Positions 19,811-29,460 of a DNA stretch of 64,000 nucleotides are shown piece after piece. The number at the start of each line of letters is the position of its first letter. Position 1 is the stretch's first letter. Both the position numbers and the translations under genes were made by a program. The DNA is from an uncultured Candidatus Entotheonella sp. (GTDB lineage: Bacteria > Tectomicrobia > Entotheonellia > Entotheonellales > Entotheonellaceae): positions 2,901,300 through 2,965,299 of the forward strand of contig OX639990.1 in assembly GCA_951828535.1 (NCBI GenBank), given 5' to 3'. The notes beneath the pieces were generated by a model, which did no database searches, was not told where the DNA came from, and worked only from the letters and a program-made list of their open reading frames with translations.

Positions 19811-20593
19811 TCACGCGTGATGGTGCTCGTGGTCGTGGTGATGGTGGTGACCGTGGTCCGGCACGGCGTCGGCCTGTACCTCGCCGACGACGAGGCGCAG
19901 CAGGTTGGGGCCTGTGGGAAAGTCGCGGTTGCCGGCGCCGTAACCGATGCGGTCGATGGTCATGCGCGGCAGCGGTCCGAAACGGTCGGCGAGGGTGGTG
20001 AGAATCGCCGCGCCGGTGGGGGTGGTCAACTCCATCCGAGTGTCGCCGGCATAGGCCGAATACCCCTTGAGCAAGGCCAGGGTGGCCGGGGCGGGCACCG
20101 GCAGCAAACCGTGCGAGGTGTGCACCGCACCATGGCCGACGTTGACCGGCGAGGCGACCGCGCCCTCAAGGCCCAGGGCGTGTGCGCCGATGGCCGCGCC
20201 CACCACGTCGACAATTGAATCCACCGCGCCCACCTCGTGAAAGTGAATCGTGTCCAGCGGCTCGTCGTGCAGGTGCGCCTCCACCTCCCCCAGGCGGCGA
20301 AAGATCGCCAGCGCCCGCTTCCGTATCTCGGGCTCCAGCTCGCTTTCGGAAATCATCGCCGCGATGTCGGTATAGCGTCGCGCCGGCTGCACCGCCTCAT
20401 CCACGATTACGTCCACCTTCGTGCCCCGCAGGCCGCCGCGCTTGACCACGCGCGCCTCCAACCGGTATCCCGTCACCGGCAGCTTGGCCAACTCCTCGCG
20501 GATCACCGCCAGGTCCACGCCGGCATCCACCAGCGCCCCCAGCGTCATATCGCCGCTGATTCCCGAAAAGCAGTCAAAATAGGCGATCTTCAT
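19811..20593 (-). CDS. larC: LarC-family nickel-insertion protein, N-terminal domain only, His-rich tail
   Basis: A 260-residue protein beginning with the LarC signature MKIAYFDCFSGISGDMTLGA and containing LDTIHFHEVGAVDSIVDVVGA, VNVGHGAVHTSHGLLPVPAPA and MELTTPTGAAIL. LarC installs nickel in the pincer cofactor of lactate racemase. The protein ends at about residue 260 with a His/Asp tail (DHGHHHHHDHEHHHA), so it is LarC1 without the C-terminal LarC2 domain, whereas full LarC is about 400 residues. In Lactobacillus plantarum LarC2 is reached by ribosomal frameshift, but no such continuation is visible here. No larA, larB or larE is nearby. The role may be nickel storage or insertion. Confidence 0.82.
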   Translation of the reverse strand: MKIAYFDCFSGISGDMTLGALVDAGVDLAVIREELAKLPVTGYRLEARVVKRGGLRGTKVDVIVDEAVQPARRYTDIAAMISESELEPEIRKRALAIFRRLGEVEAHLHDEPLDTIHFHEVGAVDSIVDVVGAAIGAHALGLEGAVASPVNVGHGAVHTSHGLLPVPAPATLALLKGYSAYAGDTRMELTTPTGAAILTTLADRFGPLPRMTIDRIGYGAGNRDFPTGPNLLRLVVGEVQADAVPDHGHHHHHDHEHHHA

Positions 20594-20609
20594 GTGATTC
20601 CAGTCCTTC

Positions 20610-21917
20610 CTATTGGATAGCCAAGCCCGTGCGACCGACGCCTGCGTATTCGAAGCCCAACGCCCGCATGGCGTCGGCGTCCAGCACGTTTCGGCCGTCG
20701 AAGAGGAGGCGGGGCGAGCGCATGGCCGCGGCGATGCACGGCCATTCGGCCTGGACGATCTGCGGCCACTCGGTGAGCAGAACCAGCGCTTGCGCCTGCT
20801 CAGCCGCCTCGACGGGACTATCGGTCATGTGCACGGCAGCGGGCAACTGACGGCTGGCGGTGTCGTTGGCCTGCGGGTCGAACGCCAGAACCTGCACCCC
20901 CTCGTCCACCAGCTCCCGGATCAGCGACAGCGCCGGGGCATCGCGCACGTCGTCCGTTTCCGGCTTGAACGCCAGCCCCAGAACGCCAACGCGCACGCCA
21001 TTCAGGGCGCCGTTGAAGCGCTGGCGCAGGGCGTACAGCGGCAGCATGCGCTGACGGTTGTTGACGTTGATGACCGAGCGCAGCAAGTCGACGCTTACGC
21101 CGCTGGTCAGCGCCAGGTAATCCAGGGCGCGCACGTCCTTGGGAAAGCACGAGCCGCCGTAACCCACTCCAGCGTAAATGCGGGCGCCGGCGCGCACGTC
21201 CATCGCCAGCCCCTCGCTGACGGCGTCGATGGAAGCGCCGATACGGTCGCACAGCAGGGCGATTTCGTTGATGAAGGAGATGCGCGTGGCGAGGAAGGCG
21301 TTGCTGGCGTATTTGACCATTTCGGCGCTGGTGATGTCGGTGACCATGTGCGGCGCATCGATGCCGGCGTGCATGCACTTGACGACGGCGACGGCGTGGT
21401 CATCACCCGGCTCGGCGCCGATGACGATGCGGTCAGGAGCGTCCCAGTCGGCCACCGCCCGCCCTTCGCGCAGGAACTCGGGATTCGAGGCGTAGCGAAT
21501 GCCCGTTCCCCGCAAGTCGTTTTGCAACAGACGCCGGCCGACGCCGGGCGGCACGGTGCTCTTCATCACCACGACAAGATCCCGGGGCTCCCTGGCCTTG
21601 ATCCAGCCCACGGCCGATCTGACCTGGCTGAGATCGGCAGCGCCGCTGTCCGTCGGCGGCGTTCCGGTGGCAATGACGACGGCGGTGCCCAGCGGCTCGT
21701 CCACTTCGTCGCGGTGCAAAAAGCGCAACTGGCCCTTGCGCACGCCCTCGGCGACACGGGCCTCCAGCCCCGGCTCGTAGAGATGAACCCTGCCGGCTTG
21801 CAGGGTTGCGAGGCGGCCGCGGTCGATATCGATCCCCAGGACGGCGTGACCGGCGGCAGCCAGCCCGGAAGCGACGACGGCGCCGACGTAGCCGATGCCG
21901 ATGACGGTGATTTTCAA
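20610..21917 (-). CDS. ugd: UDP-glucose/GDP-mannose 6-dehydrogenase family enzyme
   Basis: A 435-residue NAD-dependent dehydrogenase that oxidises a nucleotide sugar C6 twice to the uronic acid. It has the Rossmann motif VIGIGYVGAV, STVPPGVG, the substrate loop NPEFLREGRAVADWD, EMVKYASNAFLATRISFINE and the catalytic Cys257 in GYGGSCFPKD, then the C-terminal LGLAFKPETDDVRDAPAL. The best guess is UDP-glucose 6-dehydrogenase, for uronic-acid polysaccharides. No glycosyltransferase gene is beside it apart from the broken fragment at 7.8 kb. It lies 16 bp upstream of larC on the same strand. Confidence 0.93.
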   Translation of the reverse strand: MKITVIGIGYVGAVVASGLAAAGHAVLGIDIDRGRLATLQAGRVHLYEPGLEARVAEGVRKGQLRFLHRDEVDEPLGTAVVIATGTPPTDSGAADLSQVRSAVGWIKAREPRDLVVVMKSTVPPGVGRRLLQNDLRGTGIRYASNPEFLREGRAVADWDAPDRIVIGAEPGDDHAVAVVKCMHAGIDAPHMVTDITSAEMVKYASNAFLATRISFINEIALLCDRIGASIDAVSEGLAMDVRAGARIYAGVGYGGSCFPKDVRALDYLALTSGVSVDLLRSVINVNNRQRMLPLYALRQRFNGALNGVRVGVLGLAFKPETDDVRDAPALSLIRELVDEGVQVLAFDPQANDTASRQLPAAVHMTDSPVEAAEQAQALVLLTEWPQIVQAEWPCIAAAMRSPRLLFDGRNVLDADAMRALGFEYAGVGRTGLAIQ

Positions 21918-22261
21918 AGCGGGGTTCCTTCAGGAATATTGAATGGTTACGCGGCATTGTCACGCGCGCGGCAGCGCATTATACCCGCGCGCAACCGGCT
22001 TTGAAACCGGCTCCCGCGAGTGCCGACGCCCGCATTCCGTCACGCTGCAGTTTCCGTTGCGCACCGCCCGGCAATCCAATACGATGGGCATCATGGTCCT
22101 ATTACCCGTTCCATCTCCCCTACTGCCACCCGATTTCGGAACGGCTTGACCCGCTTCGACTCTACCAGCCTGAAAATCCATGGCTTGTCGAGCTCGTAGA
22201 GTCGTGCCAAGGATCAGTGATCGTAGAATGACCAGACGGTATGAACGGGAGGAACGATAAG
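21918..22261. other. Divergent intergenic region before the ATPase/DUF3226 pair
   Basis: About 340 bp between divergently transcribed ugd and the OLD-like ATPase gene. I see no gene. The composition drifts from GC-rich on the ugd side to more AT-rich on the ATPase side, compatible with a boundary of acquired DNA. There is a short direct repeat AACCGGCTTTG/AACCGGCT near 21990-22010. Confidence 0.35.
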
Positions 22262-23347
22262 ATGCTTGGCGCCCTAAAATTGCACAAGTTTCGCGGGTTC
22301 GACACATACGAGCTAGCCGACCTGACCCGTGTCAATCTCCTGGTCGGCAAGAACAACTCCGGCAAAACGTCAATCCTCGAAGCCATACATTTCCTGGTAT
22401 CGAAGGGGGATCCTTTCGTTCTCATACGTTCGGCAAATCGTCGGGGAGAGATAAATTACGCCAGCGAGAGAAACCAACAAGGAGGCCCCGATATCTCCCA
22501 TTGTTTCTACAATCATCGCCTTGAGCCAGGAACGGGTTTTCGCCTTTCGAGTGACGAATACGGACAGGTCTCCGCTCAGGTCCATCTGGCCGATTTCGAG
22601 AACCAATCTGCACTCTTTGATGACGACGATATAGACCAGTCATTTCCTCTTGTCCTTCAGATGGAGGGGAACACGCTCAAGGTGCCCGCACTTCCCGTAA
22701 CGGAAAGCGGTTCCCTTTCGACGAGGCACCTCCGATTTCGGAGACCGTGGTCCGAGACTGGAACACCGCCGCCCCCCGTTCAGTTCGTCACACCGGAATC
22801 GCTCGATCTCGGCCCCATGCGAGAGATGTGGGACAAGGTGTTGACAGAAGGGCGTGAATCCGAAGTCATCGCTGCCATGCAGATCCTTGAGAATAACCTT
22901 GAGTCCATCCACTTTCTGACAAGTGACGCGTCGCGGACACGATCCGGCCGAGCCGGTGCTCTGCTGGGATTTCACGAAGGCGGTCGCCGGGTGCCTCTCG
23001 GCAGCTATGGGGACGGAATGCGGCGTCTTCTCGCCCTCTCGCTTTCCCTCATACAGGCCGCAAAAGGCGTCCTACTGGTCGACGAGATCGACACGGGCCT
23101 GCACTGGACGGTCATGGAAGAAATGTGGCGGTTGGTTATTGATACGGCCCGGCGAAACTCGGTGCAGGTGTTTGCCACAACACACAGCTACGACTGTCTC
23201 CGCGGCCTCGCGTCCCTGGTCGAATCCCGTCCAGATCTTGTTCAAGATGTCTCGACTCAGAAAATCGAGAGAGCTTTGAGCAGGTCCGTGCGCTTCGACG
23301 CGACGGATATACAGGCAGCTGTTGAGCAGAACATTGAGGTTCGATGA
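22262..23347 (+). CDS. OLD-like ABC-ATPase (AAA_21 type), candidate defence sensor
   Basis: A 361-residue SMC/ABC-type ATPase of the OLD/RecF-like group. Walker A is GKNNSGKT (residues 29-36), a signature-like GSYGDGMRRLLALSLSL stands before Walker B LLVDEIDTGLH (about 273-283), and the switch His is in ATTHSYDCL (about 308). It lacks the C-terminal Toprim domain of OLD nucleases; the next gene supplies a Toprim-like protein instead. ATG 22262 has a very strong GGGAGGAA site; an in-frame ATG at 22241 is less likely. The pair resembles split OLD systems such as PARIS (AriA/AriB). A phage-defence role is inference from architecture. Confidence 0.85.
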   Translation: MLGALKLHKFRGFDTYELADLTRVNLLVGKNNSGKTSILEAIHFLVSKGDPFVLIRSANRRGEINYASERNQQGGPDISHCFYNHRLEPGTGFRLSSDEYGQVSAQVHLADFENQSALFDDDDIDQSFPLVLQMEGNTLKVPALPVTESGSLSTRHLRFRRPWSETGTPPPPVQFVTPESLDLGPMREMWDKVLTEGRESEVIAAMQILENNLESIHFLTSDASRTRSGRAGALLGFHEGGRRVPLGSYGDGMRRLLALSLSLIQAAKGVLLVDEIDTGLHWTVMEEMWRLVIDTARRNSVQVFATTHSYDCLRGLASLVESRPDLVQDVSTQKIERALSRSVRFDATDIQAAVEQNIEVR

Positions 23348-24006
23348 TGGCGGAACGGTCCCAGCTTTGGGTCGAAGGCGCCGACGACGACCACACGATC
23401 CGACATCTCCTTATCCGGCACGGTGTTGATTACGACCACAAGCCTTGGCTGGCATGGATTCCTTCCATCGAACAAGCGGGCGGCAAAAACAAACTTCTTC
23501 AAACCGTCGAACGCAGTGTGAGGGCGAGCACCAACCGGGCAGTCGGGTTCGTGCTGGATGCCGATTCGTCGCTTCAGAGCCGGTGGGCGGCGATGTCGTC
23601 ATGCCTTGGAGATGCAGGCGTGAATGTACCGGAAGACATTCCACCCGAGGGGTTCGTGGGAGAATCCCAGACATACCGCACTCGAGTGGGTGTATGGCTC
23701 ATGCCGGACAATCAGCGGGAGGGCGCTCTGGAAGACTTCATCGGGACCCTCGTCGAGGAAGCGGATCCGTTGCTCCCGCTCGCCCGGGAATCGACAATCC
23801 AGGCGAAAATCCAGGCGAAAAAACTCCACGGGGCGAATTACCGCGATGTAGACGAGAAGAAGGCCGTGCTGCATGCCTGGCTTGCGTGGCAAGAGGAACC
23901 CGGCTTGCCATACGGTATAGCCATCCGAGCAAAATATTTTCGACAGGACAGTCCGGTGGCCGAGCGCTTTGTGGCTTGGTTTCGCGGCGTGTTCGAACTA
24001 GAGTAG
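23344..24006 (+). CDS. DUF3226/Toprim-like effector partner
   Basis: A 220-residue protein whose start overlaps the ATPase stop (ATGA). It opens with LWVEGADDDHTI (E11) and later has GFVLDADSS (D72, D74), the E...DxD pattern of Toprim-fold nucleases. The remainder (VGVWLMPDNQREGALEDFI, HAWLAWQEEPGLPYGIAI, VAERFVAWFRGVFELE) matches what I know of DUF3226 proteins, which accompany AAA_21/OLD-type ATPases. In an analogous two-gene system the Toprim partner is the nuclease or toxin released by the ATPase. Nuclease activity here is inferred, not shown. Confidence 0.78.
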   Translation: MMAERSQLWVEGADDDHTIRHLLIRHGVDYDHKPWLAWIPSIEQAGGKNKLLQTVERSVRASTNRAVGFVLDADSSLQSRWAAMSSCLGDAGVNVPEDIPPEGFVGESQTYRTRVGVWLMPDNQREGALEDFIGTLVEEADPLLPLARESTIQAKIQAKKLHGANYRDVDEKKAVLHAWLAWQEEPGLPYGIAIRAKYFRQDSPVAERFVAWFRGVFELE

Positions 24007-24072
24007 GCGCCATACGGGTTTGATACGCATCCTGAGAAGTCTTTGATACTCTTGCCAAAAGGAACCCAACCC

Positions 24073-24390
24073 ATGATCTACGACTTTCGCATGTACACGC
24101 TGAAGCCCGGCGCTGTTCCCGACTACATGGCCGCCGTCAAGGACGTGGCGCTGCCGCTGCGCCTCAGTCACGGCATCAAGCTGGCCGGCTGGTATTACAG
24201 CGACATCGGCGAGCTCAACCAGGTGGTGCACATCTGGGCCTACCGCGACCACGCCCACATGGCGGAGGCCAAGGCCAAGGTCACCGGCTCGGATGAGTGG
24301 AAGCAGAACTACGTGCCGCGGGTACAGCCGCTCATCGTGTCGCAGAAAACCTGGCTGATGCTGTCACCCGACTTCGCACCCCAGCCCTAG
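24073..24390 (+). CDS. NIPSNAP family protein
   Basis: A 105-residue dimeric alpha-beta barrel protein. The start [19 protein letters not shown] and the central [22 protein letters not shown] are diagnostic of NIPSNAP-like proteins. The biochemical role of bacterial members is unknown, though they often sit in catabolic clusters. AAGGAA precedes ATG 24073. It is followed 26 bp later by the SNF2 helicase gene. Confidence 0.85.
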   Translation: MIYDFRMYTLKPGAVPDYMAAVKDVALPLRLSHGIKLAGWYYSDIGELNQVVHIWAYRDHAHMAEAKAKVTGSDEWKQNYVPRVQPLIVSQKTWLMLSPDFAPQP

Positions 24391-24416
24391 CGGAGCGGGA
24401 AAGGAGTCCGCAGCGT

Positions 24417-27350
24417 ATGCAAGCGCTGTTCGACGCCGTGCGTCAGGCTTGTTCGCCGCACGTCTGGTCGCGCGGTGTGGAGTTTACCCGCGCCAACGCC
24501 GTGCTCAGCGAGCGGACGGACGACGAGGAAATCGTCCTCAAAGTGGTGACGCAGGACAAGGCCGTGCAACCTACCGTCACGCTGTGGCCCGACGACGAGG
24601 ATTGGCTGTGCGACTGCGGCCACCACGAGGCGGTGTGCGCGCACGTGGCCGCGGCGATAATCGCCTGCCGGCGCGCCCGGCAGGAGGGCAAGCCCCTCCC
24701 CGCGGCGCAGCAGGCCAGCGGCCGGGTGCGTTATGCGTTCACGCGCTCGCAGGGCGCGCTGAGCTTCGAGCGCTACGTCGTCTACGACGGCCGCGAGCAA
24801 CTCCTGGAGTCGCCGTTGTCGCTGAGCCTCACCAGGCCCGGCGGCCTTCTTTTCCAGGGCCGGGTATCCATCGCGCTAGCTGCCACGCCGGCCGACCTGA
24901 CGGTCGAATCGGCGCTGGGCATCCACCGGCGCGGACGCCTGCCGCGCGAGGTGATGGGAAAGCTGCTGAAAGCGCTGACGCCCTGCCCTGACGCCCGGCT
25001 GGACGACGCCCCAATTAAAACCCTCGCCAAACCCATCGGCCTGCAAGCCTGTCTGGAGGATCAGGGCGATGGCTTCCGGCTGTTTGTGGAACGCGACCCG
25101 GCTATCACCGAGGCATTTGGCAACGGCGTGGTGCTATGCGGCGACACGCTGCGACCTGTCGCCAACCCTGGCCTCACCGCCCGCGAACGCGCCGACCTCC
25201 CTGAAGGGCGCCATTTCTCCCGCGATCAACTTACGGAATTGTTCAGCGATATCCTGCCGTCCCTGGAAAAGCGTCTGCCGGTGCAGGTGCGCACGCGGCG
25301 CCTGCCGCAGGTGGTGGAGGAACCGCCGCGCATCGTGCTGGACGTGCACCGCGAAGGCGACGCCCTGACCGTGCTGCCGACGCTGGTATACGGCCAGCCG
25401 CCCCTGGCCCGCGTTGATGCCGAGCGCCTGGTGCATCTGCAAGGGCCGCTGCCGAAACGTGATGAGCGGGCGGAAGAACGGCTGACGCGCCAGCTCCGAC
25501 AGGCGCTGCAACTCGTGCCCGGGCACAAGGCGCAATACACCGGCGTGGCGGCGGTGCGGGTCGCCAGGCGCCTCAAGGCTTGGCGCGGCGAAATACGCGG
25601 CAGCGGGCACACCGCCTTTGAACTGGCGCCGCCGCTGGTGCCGCAGGGGCGGCTCGATTTCCAGAACTTCGAGATGGGGTTCCAATCCGGCCCACCCGAG
25701 TCCGGCGGCCCCGCGCGGCGCGTGGACGCCGCGGCGGTGCTGCGCGCCTGGCAGAGCGGCGAGTCGCTGGTGCCGTTGTCCGGCGGCGGCTGGGCGCCCT
25801 TGCCGCGCGCATGGCTGGAGCAGTTCGGTCACCGGGTGGCCGACCTGCTGGCGGCGCGTGACGCCAGCGGCGCGCTGCCCCCATTCGCCCTGCCCGACCT
25901 GGCGCGCCTGTGCGAGTTACTGGAGCAACCGCCGCCACCGGAATTCGGCGCGCTGCGCACCCTCGTGGAAGATTTCGCCGGCATCCCCGCAGCGCCTCTG
26001 CCTGACGACATGCAAGCCACGCTGCGGTCCTACCAGCGCGGCGGCGTCAACTGGCTCGTCTTCATTCGGCAAGCCGGGCTCGGCGGCATGCTGGCGGACG
26101 ACATGGGCCTCGGCAAAACCCTGCAGGCTCTGTGCGCCGTGCGCGGCCGCACCCTGGTGGTGGCGCCGACCAGCGTGCTGTCGCACTGGGGCGACGAAAT
26201 TTGCCGCTTCCGTCCAGGTCTGCGCCAAACGCTCTACCACGGCCCGCAGCGCCGCCTCGACGCCGAGGCCGACATTACCCTGACCACGTACGCCATTCTG
26301 CGCCTGGACAGCGACCGCCTGGCACAGCAAAGCTGGGACACGGTGGTGCTCGACGAGGCCCAGAACATCAAGAATCCCGACAGCCAGGTGGCGCAGGCGG
26401 CCTTTGAGCTGCGCGCCGCGTTCCGCCTGACGCTGAGCGGCACGCCGGTCGAGAACCGCCTCGACGAGTTGTGGAGCCAGTTCCATTTTCTGAATCGCGG
26501 CCTGCTCGGCGGGCGGCAGGATTTTCAGGAGCGCTACGCCCAGCCCATCGCCGGCGGCGAACCGCAGGCGGCTGAGCGGCTGCGGGAGCGCATTCGACCG
26601 TTCATCCTGCGGCGCAGCAAGCGGGAAGTGGCGCCGGAATTGCCGCCGCGCACCGAGCGGGTGCTGCATTCCGAGCTCAGCGACGCCGAGCGCATCGTTT
26701 ATGACACGGTGCGCGCCGCCACCCTGAACGACGTGGTGGCCCGTCTGGAGGCCGGGGGCAATGTCATGGCGGCGTTCGAGGCGTTGCTGCGGCTGCGCCA
26801 GGCCTGCTGCCACAGCGACTTGGTGCCGGGCCAAAACGCGGGCACCTCGGCCAAGGTCGAATTGCTTCTGGAGGTGCTCGGCGAGGCGGTCGCCGACGGT
26901 CACAAGGCGCTGGTGTTTTCGCAATGGACTGCTCTGCTGGATCGCGTCGAACCGCACTTGCGCGCCGCCGATATCGACTTCACCCGCCTGGACGGCCAGA
27001 CACGCCGGCGCGACGAGGTGGTGAGGCGCTTCCAGGACAATGGCGGCCCACCGGTCATGCTCATCTCCTTGCGCGCCGGCGGCACCGGGCTCAATCTCAC
27101 CGCCGCCGATCACGTCTTCCTGCTCGATCCCTGGTGGAACCCGGCGGTCGAAGACCAGGCCGCCGACCGCGCCCATCGTATCGGTCAAACCCGCCCGGTG
27201 CTGGTGCACCGTCTGGTGGCGCGGGACACGGTGGAAGAGCGCATCCTGGCGCTGCAGCAGCACAAGCGGGCGCTGGCTGACGTTGCGCTGGCCGACGCCG
27301 CTGGCGCCGCGGCGATTACGCGCGAAGACTTGCTGGCGCTATTGACGTGA
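24417..27350 (+). CDS. SWIM-domain SNF2-family helicase (HepA/RapA-like)
   Basis: A 977-residue ATP-dependent DNA/RNA translocase. An N-terminal SWIM zinc finger is visible ([14 protein letters not shown], CxC...CxH). The SNF2 core has motif [51 protein letters not shown]-like [31 protein letters not shown] and [18 protein letters not shown]. Such proteins remodel protein-nucleic-acid complexes in bacteria, possibly at RNA polymerase. AAAGGAG lies 10 bases before ATG 24417. The stop overlaps the next gene (GTGA). Confidence 0.93.
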
Positions 27351-28237
27351 CGGCGGCGAAGGTACGCGTTGTGCGTCTCATCCCATTCCTCACCCTAAGC
27401 CTGGCCGCCGCGTTTCTGGCACAGGTGCCAACGCCCGCCAATGAGCCGGCGTTCCGGATCGATCGCAGCGTTCTGGAGGACCTCGGCGCCAGATTCGACC
27501 GCAAAGGGCTGCGGTCCGTTGCCGCCGTCCTGGCGGCGCCCGAGCATCCCGACCATGACTGGGTGCGCGGCATCCACCAGCGCCTATTGGACGTGGGGCA
27601 GGGCTCCGGCGTCATTTTGTACCGCACCCAGCGGGGCACTGCCGTGCTGGTGACCGCGGCGCACGCGTTGCCTTATGAGGTCCTGAGATCGGCGAAGCCG
27701 GCACAGCAGCCGATACGCGTGCTGTTTGCGCCGCCCATCACATCGCAGGAGTATGAACAGGAGGTGCCGCGCGACAAGGATTTTGCCGTTGCGCTGGCCG
27801 AGAACGGCGAACCGACGGCCCGCGGCCGGATAAGGCATGCTGTCGAGGCGGGCTTGCCCGGTGTGGCGAGCATCCAACCGGGCCAGGAAGTCCTGCTGAT
27901 GGGGGCGCCGGTGATCGGCAATTTGTCGCTGATGTATTCGGTAGGTCGGGTTCTTTCGGCGGCGGAGGCTCGGCAACACGACGCGCAGTACGACGCGGAC
28001 AGACAGTTCATCGTGCAGGCGTCGGCGGCTGGACGCATGAGTGGCGGCGGCGTGTTTGCGCGGGACGGCTCATACGTCGGCGTCATTACGACGGGATATT
28101 TCGGCGGCCACCCCAAGGCGCTGGTCAGCGATTACGTGGGCGGCGTGCGGGCGACATGGGTCGAGAAGCGCTTCCTGGCCTACCTCGCTGGCCTGCCCGA
28201 AGCGCAACGGCAAGCGTTGGCCGACCTGCTGCGCTGA
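27347..28237 (+). CDS. Secreted trypsin-like serine peptidase homologue
   Basis: A 296-residue exported protein. A signal peptide ([20 protein letters not shown]) is followed by a chymotrypsin-fold domain with His in [10 protein letters not shown], Asp in RDKDFAVAL and Ser in [13 protein letters not shown], so a full triad is visible. GTG 27347 overlaps the helicase stop; GTG 27371, with GAAGG before it, would also give a good signal peptide. It may be a periplasmic protease or a peptidase-fold binding protein. Coupling to the helicase looks coincidental in function. Confidence 0.72.
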
Positions 28238-28335
28238 TTTGACCCTTGGAGGCGTTTCTTCTATTCTAGCGCCGCCGCTGTCCAGGGCCGGCCCACCTGC
28301 CTACGATTCCAACACACACCCCACGAGGCTTTACG

Positions 28336-29412
28336 ATGCTAGAACGATTTCACGTCCCGGAAGACATCGCCGTGCGCGTCCCGCAGGAAACGATGCGGGC
28401 GACGGTGGAAGGCATCTTTCAAGAGATGGGCATGCCGGAGGCCGACGCACGGCAGGCGGCTGACGTCCTCATGTACGCCGACCTGCGCGGCATCGATTCG
28501 CACGGCGTGTCCAACATGATGCGGCTGTACGTCACGTGGTTCCGGGAGGGCATCATCAACCCGACGCCGGAGCCGAAGATCACGCACGGGGCTGCGGCGG
28601 TGGCGACGATGGATTCGGACCGCGGGCACGGCCTGGTGATCGGGCCGCAGGCCATGAACATGGCCATCGAACGGGCCGAGCAATACGGCATCGGCGCCAT
28701 TACCGCGACCAACGGCGCCCATTTCGGCGCCGCGGCGTATCACGCCGGCCTGGCTCTGGAACACGACATGATCGGCCTGGCGATGACCACCGGCGGCCTC
28801 GCCTTGGTGCCGGTGCACGGCGCCAAGCCGATGGTCGGCCTGAACCCCCTGGGCGTGGCAGCGCCGGCCGGCCGCGAGGCGCCGTTCATTTTCGATGCCT
28901 CGATGAGCTCCGTGGCCGGCAACAAAATCCAGCTCGCGCAGCGCCTCGGCGTCTCCATTCTGCCCGGCTGGATCAGCGAAAAGGACGGCACGCCGATCAT
29001 GGACGAAGGCCCCATCCCGCAAGAGTGGATGGTGCTGCCGCTCGGGGGCACCCGCGAGATCGGCGCCCACAAGGGTTATTCGCTCGCTATGATGCTCGAA
29101 ATTCTCAGCAGCGTGCTCGGCAACAGCGGCGCCGGACCGTTCCGGCGTCAGGACCCGTGCCACCACTTTCTGGCCTACAAGATCAGCGCCTTCGGCGACG
29201 TGGCGGTGTTCAAACAGGACATGGACGAGTATCTACGCGGCTTGATGGATTCGCCGACGGCGCCGGGCCATGACCGCGTGGTCTACGCCGGCTTGCTGGA
29301 GCACGAAGAGGAAGCCGAGCGCCTGCAGGAAGGCATCCCCTACCACCCGGAAGTCATTGACTGGTTTCGCGGCATCACCGGCGAGCTCGGTTTGCCGGAC
29401 CGGCTCAGCTAG
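28336..29412 (+). CDS. Ldh family oxidoreductase (malate/L-lactate/ureidoglycolate dehydrogenase type)
   Basis: A 358-residue NAD(P)-dependent dehydrogenase of the LDH2/YlbC family, not related to classical LDH. It has DLRGIDSHGVSNMMRLY (catalytic His), GHGLVIGPQAMNMAIERA, TNGAHFGAAAYHAG, MTTGGLALVPVHG and the GAHKGYSLAMMLEILSSVL active-site Lys region. These enzymes oxidise 2-hydroxy acids such as malate, sulfolactate or ureidoglycolate. It is followed by an unrecognised large protein and a PNPOx-like protein on the same strand. Confidence 0.9.
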   Translation: MLERFHVPEDIAVRVPQETMRATVEGIFQEMGMPEADARQAADVLMYADLRGIDSHGVSNMMRLYVTWFREGIINPTPEPKITHGAAAVATMDSDRGHGLVIGPQAMNMAIERAEQYGIGAITATNGAHFGAAAYHAGLALEHDMIGLAMTTGGLALVPVHGAKPMVGLNPLGVAAPAGREAPFIFDASMSSVAGNKIQLAQRLGVSILPGWISEKDGTPIMDEGPIPQEWMVLPLGGTREIGAHKGYSLAMMLEILSSVLGNSGAGPFRRQDPCHHFLAYKISAFGDVAVFKQDMDEYLRGLMDSPTAPGHDRVVYAGLLEHEEEAERLQEGIPYHPEVIDWFRGITGELGLPDRLS

Positions 29413-29460
29413 GGCCGCTTACAGGCGTCACCCCCAATCCCCATCATGCGGAGGAAAAAG

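Noticed and set aside
19600-19811. Programmed frameshift joining larC1 to a larC2
   Set aside because: Neither other minus frame after the stop contains LarC2-like sequence; one runs about 60 codons of low-complexity sequence and then stops.
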